Source: Candidatus Cloacimonetes bacterium 4572_55
Lineage (GTDB): Bacteria; 4572-55
Direction: 5' to 3'
Length of the DNA: 5,813 nucleotides
NCBI GenBank assembly: GCA_002084765.1
Contig: NBMB01000093.1
Location: forward strand, 1 to 5,813
The notes under the pieces are model-generated. The model worked only from the letters and a program-made list of their open reading frames with translations. It did not search any database and was not told where the DNA came from. Position numbers and translations under genes: made by a program. Below are positions 4,404 to 5,813 of the stretch, piece by piece. How positions within the stretch are numbered: the first letter of the stretch is position 1; each line of letters opens with the position of its first letter.

Positions 4404-5813
4404 TTACCGCATCAGGATCATCCGTTTTGTCTCTTTGAAAAGGTGCTTCGAAACGCTCGATTTTTTCGCAAAAAAGCGGTAGAGATACACGCCGCTGCCA
4501 ACCAGATTGCCCTGATCGTTCAAGCCGTCCCAGGCAACGGTGTGAACGCCTGCATCCTTCTCTTCATGGGCTAATTTTCTTACCAACTGCCCGTTGACAT
4601 TAAAAATTTGCACTTCCACAAAACAATTAGACGGAACTTGGTACCGGATAACAGTCATCGCGATGCCGGCCGGTCGAGATAGGAGGAACGGATTGGGGAA
4701 ATTCTGGCCTAAAGCAAAATGAGTCGGCGACGGATCGGACTCGACGTCCAAGACATCGGTTATCTGAAGAGTCAATATCGACATCATCCCATGACCAAAG
4801 CAGTTGCCGTCCGTCTCGTACAGGGCTAAAGGCTCGACCTCCATCTCATATTCGGCAAACCACACGCGGAAATGCATCTCATTCCCTTCGGTATAGCCGG
4901 GGAGATCATAGGCAGAATCGCCTTTCCAAGCAGTCAGTCCCAACTTCCCACGCGCCAAATCCGTTTCAGAGACGCTCAGCGCGCCGACGCATAAATCTCC
5001 GTCATATACAGCGATCTCGTCTCCAACATGCAGGCGCGCGCCGCTTTCCGAGAACTCCACATCTTCGATGATTAGATTGTAGGGAAGTCCAGTGCGAGTA
5101 TAGGTGAAATGCTCGGTCTCCCGCCGAACTTTAGGGAGCGGCTTGAATTGACTCAAACTTCGTCCAGCGGAATAGACAAATGTCACCGGATCGTCTCCTT
5201 TGATGTAAACTCGATAGGCTTTACCGGGTTGCGCGCCTTCGTTTTCATCAATCAAATTTATGTCCACATCAGGAACCCAAAAGTCTCCAGTATCGTCCTG
5301 AACCACGTAAATTGTGTCGGCAATGGCTGCCAAAGCCGTCGCAATAGGGGACGCGGTTTGTTTGTGATATGGGATCATGTTATGCATATGCGGATCGAGC
5401 TGAATGGGATAGCTGGCGAGGCCAATAGGCAAACCCCCGGCGGTCAACGTGTCATCACGGGTGAGGTAGGCTATATACCCCTTTCTCAAGTTCAAATCCC
5501 CGATCGTATTTAACACATCCGGTATATAATAATCCCCTTGATCGTCCGTTATTATTTTCAAAGAGTCTAATCCCTGTGTCACGACGTCAACAGCGAGATT
5601 CGACGGGACTCTATTCAAGGAAAACATGCAGTATCTGCCGCCAGCGATTGGGATTTGTTGCTCTACAGAAGGCGACACAATGATTTTGAGAGAATCGGTC
5701 ACGGTTCCCCCATTCCCGTCGTCAGCCTGGACATAAACGGAATCCTTGCCGGCCAGGTTAGACCGAGAGAGGATGATCAGGCTATCGTTGCGGAAAAACG
5801 CCCGGACAATTGT
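4404..5813 (-). CDS. Large secreted multidomain protein with FlgD-like / type IX-type sorting tail (N-terminus outside window)
   Basis: The frame is open from the right window edge, so at least 469 residues are present and the true start is further upstream; the GTG at 5702 is internal. Numbering from the edge: 1-48 is the end of a cadherin- or Ig-like domain (VQADDGNGGTVTD). Residues 58-127 and 144-217 are two copies of one module with the core D-x-x-(I/V)-(I/V)-x-DD-x-GD-aromatic-aromatic-(I/V)-PDV. Residues 243-327 form a further beta-rich domain with GDEIAVYDGDLCVGAL. Residues 366-469 are the FlgD-like C-terminal domain with FPNPF, an IFNVNGQLV strand, WDGLNDQGN, GSGVYLYRF and a basic end. 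The tail implies export to the cell surface or medium; the modules look structural or adhesive and no active site is visible. Oddly, the usual PNPFNP-TTIRY stretch is replaced by PNPF-LLSRPAGIAM-TVIRY. It is probably transcribed alone, ending at the 4273-4315 terminator. Confidence 0.88.
   Translation of the reverse strand, partial: TIVRAFFRNDSLIILSRSNLAGKDSVYVQADDGNGGTVTDSLKIIVSPSVEQQIPIAGGRYCMFSLNRVPSNLAVDVVTQGLDSLKIITDDQGDYYIPDVLNTIGDLNLRKGYIAYLTRDDTLTAGGLPIGLASYPIQLDPHMHNMIPYHKQTASPIATALAAIADTIYVVQDDTGDFWVPDVDINLIDENEGAQPGKAYRVYIKGDDPVTFVYSAGRSLSQFKPLPKVRRETEHFTYTRTGLPYNLIIEDVEFSESGARLHVGDEIAVYDGDLCVGALSVSETDLARGKLGLTAWKGDSAYDLPGYTEGNEMHFRVWFAEYEMEVEPLALYETDGNCFGHGMMSILTLQITDVLDVESDPSPTHFALGQNFPNPFLLSRPAGIAMTVIRYQVPSNCFVEVQIFNVNGQLVRKLAHEEKDAGVHTVAWDGLNDQGNLVGSGVYLYRFFAKKSSVSKHLFKETKRMILMR
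5163..5384 (-). repeat. Protein-level repeat module, copy B
   Basis: This stretch encodes about 74 residues from HNMIPYH to VYSAG. The core DTIYVVQDDTGDFWVPDV (residues 166-183 from the window edge) lies 83 residues after its counterpart in copy A and keeps D, DD, GD, two aromatics and PDV. It ends in GKAYRVYI like the GYIAYL of copy A. Confidence 0.65.
5433..5642 (-). repeat. Protein-level repeat module, copy A
   Basis: This stretch encodes about 70 residues from GGRYCMFSL to TAGG in the secreted protein. Its core DSLKIITDDQGDYYIPDV (residues 83-100 from the window edge) aligns without gaps to copy B, followed by an N-x-I segment and a GY(I/R)-x-Y strand. The similarity is seen in protein only, so the duplication is old. 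Confidence 0.65.

Noticed and set aside
5109-5513. 134-codon plus-strand ORF
   Set aside because: Antisense to the secreted protein, which has recognisable repeated modules in its own frame; no features in the ORF.

Overview
The window looks like chromosomal DNA from a bacterium of the FCB superphylum or a related uncultivated lineage with many secreted, modular surface proteins. This placement is an inference. It rests on two separate ORFs that end in a FlgD-like, type IX secretion-style C-terminal domain with PNPF, a WDG motif and a (V/G)SG(T/V)Y motif. I cannot name a phylum from sequence alone. No mobile element, integrase, CRISPR array or phage gene is visible.

Layout. Positions 1-255 (+) hold the last 84 residues of a secreted protein, followed by a clear intrinsic terminator (294-329). 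Everything else with good support is on the minus strand, so the window reads right to left. From the right edge these are: a large secreted multidomain protein open at the window end (4404-5813) with its own terminator (4273-4315); an unrecognised membrane-hairpin plus coiled-coil protein (3349-4176); a 244-bp gap with three kinds of short repeat and a possible 29-codon ORF; ridA (2718-3104); a tRNA-Pro(GGG) with encoded CCA (2520-2596); an intrinsic terminator (2470-2502); and a tightly packed surE-pcm-yqaA operon (2439 down to 462). yqaA is convergent with the first gene.

How the genes fit together. surE (survival nucleotidase), pcm (protein L-isoaspartyl repair methyltransferase) and a DedA/YqaA-like membrane protein overlap by 4 to 7 bases and are very probably translated from one message. 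surE-pcm is a classic stress and stationary-phase pair. RidA, which clears reactive enamine/imine metabolites, also has a damage-control role, but it lies beyond the tRNA and is not clearly in the same transcript. The two secreted proteins flank this housekeeping block and share no obvious function with it beyond the same export tail.

Most interesting points: the terminator wedged only 30 nt upstream of surE, leaving little room for a promoter; the repeat mosaic between the coiled-coil gene and ridA; the uncharacterised hairpin/coiled-coil protein; and a duplicated roughly 70-residue module in the large secreted protein. I found no convincing new multi-gene system; most of the window is ordinary core genome.
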